A stretch of 64,000 nt of DNA from Cladophialophora immunda (taxonomy: Eukaryota; Ascomycota; Eurotiomycetes; Chaetothyriales; Herpotrichiellaceae): assembly GCF_000835495.1 (NCBI RefSeq), contig NW_015622543.1:1286239-1350238 (forward strand), read 5' to 3'. This document shows, one piece after another, positions 10,251 through 21,232 of this stretch; the stretch's first letter is position 1, and every line of letters starts with the position of its first letter. The notes beneath the pieces are model-generated. The model searched no databases, had not been told where the DNA came from, and was given only the letters and a program-made list of their open reading frames with translations. A program made the position numbers and the translations under genes.

Positions 10251-11959
10251 ATGGACGGTTTCGACCTTCTCGTCATCAACGGGCTCGTGGTGACTGCCTC
10301 TGACACCGCCAACTACGACATCGCCATCAAGAATGGCAAGATCGCGCTTCTGGCCCCGCCAGGCGTGCTGGGTCCAAGTAGTGCGAAGAGGGTGATTGAT
10401 GCCGAAGGCGGCTATGTCATGGTATGCATTTTGATCCCAGTTCTGTCGGCATGGGCGCGGTTGAAGACTGAGTGCTGAAGACGTTTGGGTGTGTAGCCCG
10501 GCGGCATTGATTGCCATGTCCACCTTGAAGAGCCTGCCTTGTTTGGCGGCAAGGGGAGAAGCTCGGATAACTTTGAAACGGGCACCAGGAGCAGTATCTG
10601 TGGAGGGACCACGACGATAGTGTATGTCGATGCCCCCGAATGCGCTGGCTAGTGGAACTTGTACCTCGACGCTGGAGAAACTGACCACAATCCCGCAGAG
10701 CTTTTGCCCCCCAGGCCAAGACCATACCCTCCCTCCTCCAAGTCCTTGAAGATACGCAAGCCCGGGCCAAAGACAACTGCTACACCGATTACTCGTTCCA
10801 CATGCTCGTCGGGCACCCCGGGGAACAGGCTCTGTCGGAATTCCCGCGTCTGCGCGAACTCGGCATCTCCTCGCTCAAAATCTACATGACCTACGCGGCC
10901 CTGCAGCTGCGAGACGACCAGATTCTGGACGTGTTGCTGGCGTCGAGAAAAGAGGGGATCACAACCATGATTCATGCGGAGAATGGAGACGTGTTGACCT
11001 GGATGACCAAGAAGCTGGAGGAGCGGAAGCTGTATGCTCCCAAGTACCACGCCACCTCTAGGCCTCAGATCGTGGAGACGGAGGCCACGAACCGTGCGAT
11101 TGCCCTGGCCGAGCTGATGGACGCGCCTATGTAAGTCGTCATTGTTGACTTTTTTCCGTTTCGACGTAGTCTGGATCTGAGCTCACCAGCATGCCTATCT
11201 AGCTTGGTCGTCCATGTCTCATCTCCCAGCGCCGCAGCCCACCTTCGCAACGCGCAGACGCGTGGACTCCCCGTGTACGCCGAGACGTGTCCGCAATATC
11301 TCTTCCTGACCCGCGCGGACCTAGACAAGCCGAATTTTGAAGGCGCAAAATGTGTCTGCTCCCCTCCGCCTCGCGAGTCTGCCCACGATCACGACGCCAT
11401 CTGGATAGGTCTCGCCAACGGCACATTCACCGTGCTCTCCTCGGACCACTGCCCGTTCATGTATGAAGACTACGAGAAGGGCAAGAAATCCATCATCAGC
11501 AAGGAATACCCAGAGGGCCGATTCAGCGGCATTCCGAACGGGTGCCCCGGGATCGAAACCCGCCTTGCACTGACGCTGAGTGCGAACAGACTGCCCCTAC
11601 AAAAGTTTGTGGAGGTGACCAGCACGAACGCCGCCCGGCTGTACGGCCTGTATCCACAGAAGGGCACAATCTTGCCTGGCGTGAGCGACGCCGACCTCAC
11701 GATCTGGTACCCCCCGGGGAAACTAGGGACGTTCAAATTGACGAACTCGATGCTCCACCACAACGTGGACTACACGCCCTTTGAGGGGATGGAACTCAAT
11801 CAGTGGCCGAGGTATACCATTCTCCGGGGCGAGGTGGTGTGGGACCGAGACGGTGGCGGGCTGCTGGGCAAGAAAGGGTACGGTAAGTTCATCCCCAGAG
11901 GGAAGAGCACGCTCCCAGGGCCCAGAAAGGAGGGTGAATGGGATGTGAGCGCTTTCTAG
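10251..11959 (+). CDS. Dihydropyrimidinase / D-hydantoinase family amidohydrolase
   Basis: Four exons: 10251-10421, 10497-10621, 10699-11130, 11203-11959, giving 494 residues. All introns are GT-AG and join in frame. The enzyme family opens dihydropyrimidine or hydantoin rings using a binuclear metal centre. Metal ligands are visible: HxH in PGGIDCHVH (about residues 58-66), the carboxylated lysine in SSLKIYMTY (about 159), His in MIHAENGD (about 191), His in VVHVSSPS and Asp in SSDHCPF. The substrate-loop region and the C-terminal SDADLTIWYP block are complete. It could act in reductive pyrimidine breakdown or on another cyclic imide/ureide. It is flanked by a flavin monooxygenase and a 2-oxoglutarate dioxygenase. 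Confidence 0.92.
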
Positions 11960-12078
11960 AGGCTCGTCACTAGAAGACAAATGGAAAGATTCTGTGCTAA
12001 GAAGTTCGCTCTCTGGTGTGTTATACATTTTTGACATTATCCCTTTCACATGCTCGTTACTCACATCGGCATTGCTTC

Positions 12079-13201
12079 TCACATCTCCTCCACCATCTCA
12101 CGGGCCACAGCATCGCCCTCGACCTCCGCGTACGTGGGTGGCGCCGCATCAGCCGGAAGAGAGCCATCAGTGTCCAAGACGGCGTCGTGACCAGCCCTGC
12201 TGCCCGTGCAGTCGCTGCCCCCTGTGCCAGAGTATCCCGCCGCACTTGAAGCGACAGAGCGAAGTCCGACCTCTTTCACGCGTTCGTTGTCAGTAATGTC
12301 TCCCGGCACCGCTTCCGCTTCCAGGCCACCCCGCCGGGGGACCGCGTTCCTCGACCTCTTCAGCGCGCGGTGCCCCGCGTAGCCGCGATAAATGCCCATC
12401 GCGGCGCACGAGAGCCCACCCGTCGCGATGGCCAGGGGGATCCCGATCGCGGGATGCAGCGCGGGTTCGCCCCGGCTCTTCTGGCATCGGTAGCAACGGC
12501 ACGGACGGGGAGGTTGGATGCCGTTGTTTCTGCGGTGGCAGCATGAACTGCTCGGGCGCCGGTTGTCCTGCGGGCGGTGGCATCGATTGCCGCTTTGGTA
12601 TTGGTGTTGGCGGTGACGACGGCACTGTTGATCGCGTGGACAGGCGCCGCTGCAATCGTTTGGGGCGGTGCTTGAGGCTAAGATCTCATGCTTGGGATCT
12701 TGGTGACATCGTCCGCTCGCTTGGGCGCAGCTGTGCTCCGTGGCCAGCGTCTGGTCCTTTTCGTCATACGCGTCCATGTTCAAGTTGGTCGTGCCGTAGA
12801 CCTTGTTGTTGTATCGCGTGGTCTGGTTTATTCACGGTGAAGGAGGATCTGGGGGGGTTTGTGGGATGGTCTGCTTTATGACGCACTTCGTTTTCTGCGC
12901 AAGGACAGACGTCGGACACGAACTGGGTGGTTTTGACTTGATATAGTTGTGAAGCGATCTCTTCATACAATTTAGGGGTTGTATATATAGATGTTTCCAT
13001 CTCCTCCCCATCCATTCCACTGCTATCCCAATCCCATCCATCGATGTATTGCCAGACGGAGGAACTCGACGCCGACGTATCCTCCGTCTCGAATTCCGAG
13101 TGCTGGCACCTTTGAGGAGCTAGCTGTTTTCGAGACCTATCTGGAGAGGGCCCTGGGCAAGGACTTTCCGCAGCGAAATGCACATTACGTCCGGAAAACA
13201 A
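12079..13201 (-). CDS. Hypothetical protein with one hydrophobic segment and a C-terminal PPTY motif
   Basis: Proposed two-exon gene: exon 1 13201-12887, intron 12886-12823 (GTGCGT...CAG), exon 2 12822-12079, about 352 residues. The join keeps frame and avoids the stop that ends exon 1's own frame. The N-terminal part is Ser- and acid-rich (SVWQYIDGWDWDSSG). The middle is Cys/Arg/Gln-rich and may contain a further intron or frame error. A hydrophobic stretch (AIGIPLAIATGGLSCAAMG) is followed by a basic segment. Near the end PPTYAEV gives a PPxY motif, often a ligand for WW-domain E3 ligases such as Rsp5. I do not recognise a family. Confidence 0.45.
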
Positions 13202-13656
13202 TGCGACGATAGGTTGGAGCCTAGGATTAACGAGGGCTGGCCTGCTGCTTTTCCATGCAAGTCAGTTTTACATGCTGAAGGGTCGATGTTGCTGCTGCCT
13301 AGGTTCTGCAGATCTTCTCACAGAGAGTGAACATTATTTTGGGGATGGGACAATGGAGGAGGCGGACGGCCAGAATATCGGGGGTTCAGAGGGTTTGGAA
13401 GATGGAAGTCTGAGGGTGGTTGATGGGTTGGTTGTCGTTGTTGTTGCTGTTCACGGCCGAAAGCCTCGCGATCAAATCCCTTTTCGGCTTAAGGCGCGAA
13501 GGGGCATATCGATATCATGAGCAAGCGCAGCGTATTCAACCCGTGCCTTTTTCTACCATGACGTCTTGCCCTAATCCCTGAAACTACACGTATCTTGGCT
13601 CCTACATCATCACCTCGCCAACGCAAAGAAGAAACGTCTCCCTCGTCGTCCCCTGC
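13202..13656. other. Intergenic region, no supported gene
   Basis: Promoter side of the hypothetical gene on the left and 3' flank of the dioxygenase on the right. A GTTGTT-rich run lies at about 13425-13449. No coding signal. Confidence 0.5.
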
Positions 13657-14775
13657 TCAGGCCTTGCCTTCTACCATGGGAAACCGCAGCTCCAGGCCGC
13701 CCTGGTGCGTGTAGACGCCCTTGAGATCGCCCACGCTCCGTCTCAGAATCCATTCCTCGCTGGTCAACTCCATCTCCTCCTTCTGCGTCTGGGGCTGCTT
13801 GTCGATGAGCCCGCCCTTGAGCCGCCGCAGCACCACGGCGTCCTCGGGGCGGGAGAAGAACACCAGGCTGTGCCGGTCCCGCCCGTCCTGCGGCGGCAGG
13901 GGAGGCACGACGCGGTGGACGTTGGACCGCAGCAGGCCAGCGGTGAACTTGACCAGCGCGTCGCCCAGGTTAACCACCGCGGAGCCGGGCACGGGGCGCA
14001 CGTAGACCCAGTCCTTGGTGTCGGGCAGCCGGATCTGCAGGCCGCTCATCCAGTTGAAGAGGATGGTCAGGGAGCCAAAGTCGGTGTGCTCGCCCAGCCG
14101 GGCCTTCTGCTCGTCGAACTTGCCGGGCGTCGACTTGTTGAACCGCACGTGGTCGCCCGATCGCTCCTCAATGCGGTGCAGATTGGCCAGGGTGCCGATG
14201 GGGAGCTCCAGGTTCTTCTCCAGGTGGGTGAACATGAGGTCGATGGCGGCGCGGCAGTTGCGGGCGTAGTCGCCCAACAGGGTCCAGTGCTGCTTGATGA
14301 GATCTGGGCAGGGCAGCGGTTTGCAGTTGCCGATGAGATCGTCTTTGCGCATCTAAAAAAAAAAGTCAGCATACAACCTCCGAAGGTCACTCTGGGTATA
14401 TCGGTGGTGATTGACATTATAGTTCTCATTCCGCTTGATCGTCCCGTCCTCCATCTCCCGCGTGCCCAGGATGCGGTACCCGAAGAAGGGGTCGAGCTTT
14501 TCCCTGGCGAACCGGTCCTTCTCGTCGTTGGGCAGGGCGTGAAACTGCTTCTGCACGGCGTGCAGCTGCTCGGCCTGCGCCACGATCTTCTCGCCCAGCG
14601 CCGACCCTTCCATGCTCAGGTAGAAGAAGCCGAGCTCCTTGGACGCCTGGAAGAAGGTGCGCGACTCATCCTCGTCAAAGGCCTCGAGCTTGGGGAGCGA
14701 GATGGACACGAGTGGTGCGGTTCGCACGCCCTCGGGGAAGGGGGGGTATTGGTCGTGGGATGTTTTCAGGACCAT
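13657..14775 (-). CDS. 2-oxoglutarate/Fe(II)-dependent dioxygenase (isopenicillin-N-synthase-like)
   Basis: Two exons (14775-14416 and 14352-13657) around a 63-bp intron ending in a long T-tract and TAG; 351 residues. The N-terminal DIOX_N part carries the usual GFFYLSMEG block. The C-terminal 2OG-FeII_Oxy domain has the Fe ligands HTD (H209, D211; GEHTDFGSLTILF) and distal H266 (NVHRVVPP), and the 2-oxoglutarate-binding RxS as RHS (R280, S282). The family hydroxylates, desaturates or oxidatively opens small molecules, with succinate and CO2 as by-products. Substrate not predictable. It lies between the dihydropyrimidinase and an MFS transporter. Confidence 0.9.
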
Positions 14776-16742
14776 GGCTGGGCCGGCTACGATGAGATTG
14801 GTGTGTCTAGTAGGGGGCGTTGGAAGATGTACTGATCACTGTTGGCGGTGGTACCTAGTAGATGAATGACTTAGCCACGTATGATATGATACATATATTT
14901 TTTCTCTCTCCCCCTCATCTCGAATGCCTCAGCTGAAGCATAAGAGTCACATCCCCCCAACTCTGCCTCGATCTACGATTCAGTCGCACCATTATGACTC
15001 CAACGTGCTTGTCCCCGACCCCGCTTGACTCGGCTCGACCTGTGCGCCCTACATAACGCGGCGCTGCCAATGACAGACCAGCGCAGGAACGGCGAAGGAC
15101 ACCGACGGCCATTCCCCGAGCAATGCACGACAACCCTGTGGCTCAGGCCACGAACCTTGACCTCTCCAACGTCTGCCAGAGTCTTGCTGGTTTGGCCTCA
15201 GGTGCCGACTAAGCGTTTTTGTCGCAGTTCCTGCAGTTCATTCCTGACCGTGTCCCGACTGTTCATGCCCTCGAGACCGATGCATTACACTTCTATGCTC
15301 ATCCTAGACACAGTGGAATGGTGCAAGGAGCGAGAACTTGGTCAAGGAAAGCTAGTCTAATAGCTGGAGCCAGCTCTGACTCCTGCTGAAATACTTGAAC
15401 AATGGCCTCTCTCCCAAGAACCAAGGGCAGCGAGACGGCCAGACGGAAACCCAAGTCCGGGGCCAAGGTTCAGCACGGCTCGACGGGATTGCTTCAACAT
15501 GTTCGTTCGCTGAAAATGGAGTCCATAGCTGAGGGAAATATCAAGGACGCCCTGCCCGGCCCTGCTGACCTGGGTATTTAGGCTGAGATGCGGCGTCCAT
15601 CGAGCCTTGCAAACCTAGCCGCCTCGCTAAGAATGCTTTGGCGTTTGCTTGTTTCCAGAGGTGCTCTAACAAAGATCAGGAATTGGAAGCGATGTACTGG
15701 CTACAGCCCGTTCCTCACCAGTGTTCTCTCCAGACCATCCACGACTCAGCTGCGACGGACACTGTGACTACCCAACTCAATCACCGAGCCAGAGAATGCG
15801 CTCGGCTAAAGAGATCTTTGGAGGCGCTATAACCCAGCCTATAGGCAAATTTTGGTGCCTTCCCCAAGGGCCCCGTCGGTTGTTCTGCGTTATTACTACT
15901 GAGATTGATTTTCCAGCAACGTCGGTATCGACAAATATTCCGGCTACTCGGCACAAGGCTGCGGAGACGCCCAACAATGCGGGGGAAGGAAACAACCGCC
16001 AACAAACAATACCATGTCCATCAACCTTGGGTATGTCCAGAAACCCCCAATGCAACTAGTTCGGTGCGAGGCCTTCAGCGTGAACAAGCTTGCCATACCC
16101 TCCTAAAGTCTCCAACATGCATTGGGTAAATGCGCGTGGAGAGTTTCGAACGGACACACCAAAGTTTTCCCCTACGCGATACCAACCCGAAAGCAGCAAT
16201 GGATATACAACGAACCACCATGGACGGATATACCAACGAAACGACGATCGCCCCCCTAAAGGAGTTCTCTATCGAGGATTTCTCTCCGTCCTTGACCAGA
16301 GCAGCCAATTCTACCTTGTGATCGACTCGGGGGCCATTACCCGTTTCTCACCGTCTCAGTCCTCTCCCCCATGGGGAAAGACATGCAACGGGGACAGAAC
16401 GGGGGAGGTTGAGGAGGCGGGGAGTGCCCAGCAGGTAGGTACGGGGTGACGGGGTATGCTTGTTGTGCATTGGGTTCCTGGCTCCCATGGCTGATAGTCG
16501 ATATCGAACTAACTATACCACTACGACCACATGTCCCTGGTCCTGACTCGGTGCGATTGCTAATTATCCAGGAAGCTATTGGAGATATGGCTTTGGCTTT
16601 GGCTATGGATACTGCTGCTTCCTACATAAGCTGGCAGCTCCTGTCGCTTTTTGCAACCTGACCCGTCTCGGTCAGTCCCTGCTCCTTTCCTATCTCCTCT
16701 CTCTCTCTCTCTTCCGTTCTCGTATCATTCACCTCAGACACA
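14776..16742. other. Long intergenic region with small or broken frames
   Basis: Nearly 2 kb between the dioxygenase and the MFS transporter. A frame from ATG 15122 runs 29 codons to a TAA and then continues coding-like (FLSQFLQFIPDRVPTVHALE) to about 15390. A separate 59-codon frame lies at 15402-15581. Neither is recognised. A (CT)n tract at about 16693-16713 sits just before the transporter ATG, as in many fungal core promoters. Confidence 0.45.
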
Positions 16743-18326
16743 ATGGACTCAGCGGTACACACCACTCTGACGGTGTCGGAGGTCCTCGCCCTAGAGGATA
16801 AGAAAGGCCTCGGGTTGACGCCGGCGCTGGTCAGGCTCTACCTCGTTCTTGCCCCGGCCACACTGGTCGTCTGTGCCACAAACGGGTTTGATGGCTCGGT
16901 CCTCAACGCCCTCCAAGGCATCGACGAGTGGAAGGACCAGTTCGGGCATCCGGACGGGGCATTGCTCGGGATCACGAGCTCAGCATACGCCCTCGGCGCG
17001 ATAGGCTCGACGCCATTCTCCGCCATCGTGTCTGACCGCTTCGGCCGGCGATGGTCCATCTTCGTGGGCAGCATCATCATGATGCTCGGCGTCGTCCTGC
17101 AGTGCGTGAGCAAGAGCATTGGGCTGTTCATCGGCGGCCGCGTCGTCGTCGGCTTCGGCATCAGTCTGGCCCTGGCCGCGGCGCCAATTCTCCTCGCAGA
17201 GCTGGCCCACCCGCGACACCGGGTTTTCTTCTCCGCCATGTACAACTGCAGCTTCGCCCTCGGCTCCGTGCTGGCGGCGTGGGTCGCCTACGGTAGCGTC
17301 CACATCCCGAGCTCATGGGCCTGGCGCCTTCCGACGCTCTTCCAGGCGTGTCCCGCGCTGATACAGACGAGTGCCATCTGGTTCCTTGACGAGTCGCCCC
17401 GTTGGCTGTGCTACAAGGACCGGGGTGACGAGGCCTTTGCGATTCTGGTCAAGCACCACGGTGGGGGGGACCCGAACCATCCTCTGCCCATCGCCGAGTA
17501 CCACGAGATGTGGGAAGCCCTGCAGCAAGAGAAGCAGATGAAGCACAAGGGCCTTCGCTTGTTCCTGCAGACCCCGGAAAACCGGAAACGGCTCATGATC
17601 TTGATATCCCTTGCCGTCTTCGGACAGTGGAGTGGCACGGGCTTGATCTCGTATTATCTCCCCAAGATCCTGGACAGTATTGGCATCACCGGACAGCAGG
17701 AGCAGACCCGCCTCAACGGCCTCGTCACCACCGTCAACTACGTCACCTCCTTCTGTGCCGTCATCTTCGCCACCAAGGTCGGCCGGCGGGTCCTGTTCGT
17801 CGGCGGCGGCACCTTCATGTGGCTGTCACTCGTGGGCTTCGCGACCTCGGTGGCCGTCTACAACGAGCACAAGTCGGCCAGCGCGGGCCGCTCGTCCCTG
17901 GGCTTCATCTTCATCTTCAACACGGGCTACAACTTCTGCCTGATCCCCACGCTGTACCTGTACTCGACCGAGATCCTGCCCTACCGCCTGCGCGCCATGG
18001 GCCTCAGTATCTCCGTCTTCACCACCAAGGCGTCGCTTTTCTTCAACCAGTTCGTCAACCCGATCGGGCTGGCCTCGATCGGCTGGAAGTACTATTTCGT
18101 TTATGTCGGGTGGGTCGCCGTCGAAGTCCTGATCATGTTCCTCTTCTTCCCCGAGACAAAAGGTCATACGCTCGAGACCATGCCCGAGGTCTTTGGAGAA
18201 CGGGTCTTGGACAAAAAGACCATGGAGAATGACGACGATATCCAGGTCGTCGAGCTGGGCGGCAGTCCCAAAGGGTTGGACAGGACCAAGGGCTATGCTG
18301 AGCATGTTCAGGATGTTGGCGTCTAG
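16743..18326 (+). CDS. MFS sugar-porter family transporter
   Basis: Intronless plasma-membrane transporter of 527 residues with about twelve hydrophobic segments. Sugar-porter signatures: DRFGRRWS after TM2, the TM4 block GRVVVGFGISLALAAAPI, the PESPR-equivalent DESPRW after TM6, KVGRRVLF after TM8, and PETKGHTLE after TM12. The N-terminal FDGSVLNALQ segment and overall pattern resemble the fungal lactose/hexose-permease branch. The subfamily takes up sugars, but relatives carry quinate and other organic solutes, so its cargo may belong to the neighbouring catabolic genes. The start follows a pyrimidine-rich leader directly. Confidence 0.9.
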   Translation: MDSAVHTTLTVSEVLALEDKKGLGLTPALVRLYLVLAPATLVVCATNGFDGSVLNALQGIDEWKDQFGHPDGALLGITSSAYALGAIGSTPFSAIVSDRFGRRWSIFVGSIIMMLGVVLQCVSKSIGLFIGGRVVVGFGISLALAAAPILLAELAHPRHRVFFSAMYNCSFALGSVLAAWVAYGSVHIPSSWAWRLPTLFQACPALIQTSAIWFLDESPRWLCYKDRGDEAFAILVKHHGGGDPNHPLPIAEYHEMWEALQQEKQMKHKGLRLFLQTPENRKRLMILISLAVFGQWSGTGLISYYLPKILDSIGITGQQEQTRLNGLVTTVNYVTSFCAVIFATKVGRRVLFVGGGTFMWLSLVGFATSVAVYNEHKSASAGRSSLGFIFIFNTGYNFCLIPTLYLYSTEILPYRLRAMGLSISVFTTKASLFFNQFVNPIGLASIGWKYYFVYVGWVAVEVLIMFLFFPETKGHTLETMPEVFGERVLDKKTMENDDDIQVVELGGSPKGLDRTKGYAEHVQDVGV

Positions 18327-19576
18327 CCAGGAGGAGCTATGATACGGACGAGTCTTGAGAAAGCGGGAGATGGGACAGCGGGAAAACTCAATTCACGGGC
18401 TCCCCAGTTACTGAGGATAAGCTACCAGTAGTAAATGCTTGGACTAGAAACTGAGGAATGGGGATTCAGGGAGCTTGACATACAGCGCTGAGGATTGCGG
18501 GTGACGGAGCGGGTGCAGCGGGAGGATCCAGCCGAGAGACAGTTTTAGCATGAGAGTTGGTAAATGTGTCGCAACCTCATCCACTTACCTGCTATGTCGC
18601 GAAGATGCTGCAGCAATTGTCGTAGAAAGGAATGGCCCTCAGCTTTCTCTCTCAAGTCCTCGGTCAGGATGCTGGATTCTTGGCCCGTAATCCATTTCCA
18701 ACGGGCTTCAGGAGGTGCCACGGCTGCATGCTCATCTGATGGTTGGGAGGTGACCTGGCAAACCACCCCCGAACACTATCCGGCGCTGAATCCGATCCTC
18801 GTGAAAGACCACGATTCGACAAATCCCATGCCGCACATTTGCGAGATTAGATAGATCTAGGCCGAAACATATTGCGCAAGCAGAGACATAAGCGAGACTT
18901 TGGACGGCGGCGCCAGCTGCCCTTAACGTGTGTGATGATAGCATGACATTGGAGAGATTGTCTGCGACCGATGCCTGGGCTGTGGGAATTACCTGCAGAG
19001 TTTCGCGGGAGTGGTTCCACGCGCCAGCATATCTCCAGGTCAGAGACAACCCAGGTCGGAACGAGATGGAGCAAAAGGCCCTAGCCGCAATAATCAGACG
19101 GTCGGTTGCGATCGGGGACTATCGACGAGAACGAACACGAGGCTCTGCAAGTCCTGGATTTTCTCCTCACGCCACAACTGTTGAAGGTTTGCTTGCTACT
19201 TGAAACTCGGCCCTGAACTTCGGCCCTGAACTTGAGACTCATGGAAGATAAAATACAATGATCGCTTAGAAGGTCATTATGGTCCCCAAATCGCTAGTAG
19301 CTGATGGTCAGAGGAGGTAGTAGAGGGGAAACCAGCAGTTGTTGAAAGGCCTGCGCTGTCGCTGTCGATGCGGTCGATGCCAAGACACGTCCACGTGATC
19401 ACCACTCAATCCGCTGTCATTACAAGCTCCAGACGTGCTGTGGACCGCCAAAAAGGCTCGAAAAAGTCGCTCAAATGACGCTGGCAATCTGCGTCCGGCG
19501 AGATGGTCTCTTGCCTTGGTTTCCTTTCCATCCAACTCAACAACCCAAATCCATCCTTCCCGGCCCCTGACTGATA
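18327..19576. other. Intergenic region with possible gene relics
   Basis: About 1.25 kb. The minus strand holds two protein-like frames (18732-19049 and 18545-18766) that cannot be joined with confidence; they may be remnants. A 13-bp direct repeat CGGCCCTGAACTT occurs twice in tandem at about 19207-19233. Confidence 0.4.
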
Positions 19577-20071
19577 TCAAATTTCCCGTTCCCGGGCTTC
19601 TTTGCCCCTGTCGTTGGCTTCTTTCACGGCGGCAACGGCTCCCAAGGCCTCGGTGATCAGGTGGATGACGTGGTGCCGCCTGTCGCCCAAGAGCTCCTTT
19701 CCCAAACTGTACGCTCCCACAGCCTCCTCCAAGAGCCGGCGGTGATGACCTGGCTCCTCGTGTTCGTGGTGATGTTCATGGTGCGAGTACCGACGGGGCC
19801 GTGGCTCATGGCGATGGTGATGGCCCTCGTCGTCGCTGCTCTCGTAGTCGTCGTCCTCACGCTCCCGCTTCTGCTTCTTGAGAAGCTGGTAGGCTCCGAC
19901 GGCGACGACGGCGCCAACGGCAGCCTTCACATAGTGTTCGTTGGCGTCCTTGTAGTCCTCGGAGATTGCCTTGCCGAGTTCGTTGGCAGCATAGACACCG
20001 CTGCCGGCCATAACAGCCACCTCGGCATTGGTCTTGAAGGAGTGCAGGCCGTTGTTGTTTTGTTCCGGCAT
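19577..20071 (-). CDS. Small His-rich protein with Gly/Ala-rich helices
   Basis: Single exon, 164 residues. The order is an Asn/Gln-rich start, an Ala/Gly helix (VAVMAGSGVYAANELGKAI), a second small-residue helix (YVKAAVGAVVAVGAYQLL), a basic/acidic hinge, a His/Glu-rich block (about residues 83-113, repeated HHEHHHEHEE), then two more Ala/Gly amphipathic stretches ending in a charged tail. The spaced glycines and alanines suggest helix packing or weak membrane association; the His/Glu block could bind metal. Fungal proteins of this make-up are often stress-induced, but I know no defined function. A TATAAG at 20184-20179 lies about 110 bp upstream. Confidence 0.75.
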   Translation of the reverse strand: MPEQNNNGLHSFKTNAEVAVMAGSGVYAANELGKAISEDYKDANEHYVKAAVGAVVAVGAYQLLKKQKREREDDDYESSDDEGHHHRHEPRPRRYSHHEHHHEHEEPGHHRRLLEEAVGAYSLGKELLGDRRHHVIHLITEALGAVAAVKEANDRGKEAREREI

Positions 20072-21232
20072 GGCCGATTTTTCTTTTCTTGCTTGCTTGC
20101 TTGCTTGATTGCGAAGATGGATTTGTTAGGGGGGAGATGGATGCCAACGCGACTCGAAAAGATGGCAATCAGGATGCTCTTATACTTGTGGGGTTCTGGG
20201 GTGTAGAAACTTCCGGTCCGTCGACCATCAGGTGCTCAAGATCAGCCCGCTGGTTCGCCCCGTCCCATAGGGAAAGGTTGGGGCTGGTGTTTACGAGCAT
20301 CAGGTTGTTTTCTCGAATTCATTCTCCTTGGCAGACCTACAATCCCCGATCTTGGTCCATGGTACATCAATACTGCTTGCGAGGCTGTTCGACGGTCCGT
20401 ACCAGAGCTAGAGTCTGGAGCCTGGCTAGACTAACGGATGCGGCCAGTTGTGGTGCATGCTGACACCTCTGGCAATCCCAATGCAGGTGATGCCAATCTA
20501 ACCTATCCCTATCACGCAAGACATGGTTTGTTCACGTCCTCAGAGGGCAATCGAGAGAAGATTGCTCGAGGTCATTGGCCAAAATCACACCGGTCGACAG
20601 TCGTACCATTGTTGCATGGGGCAGGCGGAGCCAGGCATACACCGCGTCACATGAAGCAACACGGACTATATCTGAAGACGACACCCCTTTCCACCAACTT
20701 TGGACTGTGCCAAGGGAGCTGCCTCGCAACAGCATCACCATTTTAACGATAGTGTCGTTGATCGAAGAGTCACTCTCTTTTTGTTCTCTCGCTAATACCT
20801 CTGCTGGTGGGAGAATGTGGGAGAATATCTCCAGATCCCCCAGAATCAACTAGCTCACGCGATCATCAGTCGGATGGCCGTCCGAGGCTCTTTTCGATCA
20901 CACCACCCGACAAGGCCAAATCGCGAACACTCTAGAACCGTCAAATAGTCTTACCAAGACACTTGTGGACTGGAAATCGTTGGATGATGCGAGGTGGAGT
21001 GAGCCATAAAGCCCGCTATGCCACGTGACCCTGTGAGTACAATCCCCTCCACCACTCCGCCCCTTGCCCTGCTTCGCCGTCCCAAACTCATGTGACGGAT
21101 CTCTGGGTGTTTGTCAACGTTGGTCGAGTATAAATAAGGGAATGTAAGAACAACCCCCCAGAAATAAAGGAAGAAGACAAGCTGTCTCGAACTACCAACC
21201 AAACCACTCGACATAAAGCACAGTCACACACA
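20072..21232. promoter_or_regulatory. Divergent upstream region of the His-rich protein and sHSP genes
   Basis: The two genes are head to head across 1.16 kb. TATA-like elements are TATAAG (20184-20179, minus) and TATAAATA (21129-21136, plus, 97 bp before the sHSP ATG). I did not find a clean three-unit heat-shock element (alternating GAA/TTC) by eye. No open frame in the interval looks real. Confidence 0.5.
21129..21136 (+). promoter_or_regulatory. TATA box of the sHSP gene
   Basis: TATAAATA, 97 bp before ATG 21233; a consensus-quality element, consistent with a strongly inducible gene. Confidence 0.6.

Noticed and set aside
13705..14835. 376-codon plus-strand open frame
   Set aside because: Antisense to both exons of the 2OG dioxygenase and crosses its intron; the sense strand has all catalytic motifs.
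17510..18232. 240-codon plus-strand frame
   Set aside because: Out-of-frame shadow within the MFS sugar-porter gene.
18545..19049. Two minus-strand protein-like frames that might be exons of one gene
   Set aside because: No splice pair joins them in frame and neither resembles a known family; possibly relics, not annotated.
20072..21232. Heat-shock elements upstream of the sHSP gene
   Set aside because: Single GAA/TTC units occur by chance, but no clear array of three alternating units was found by eye.
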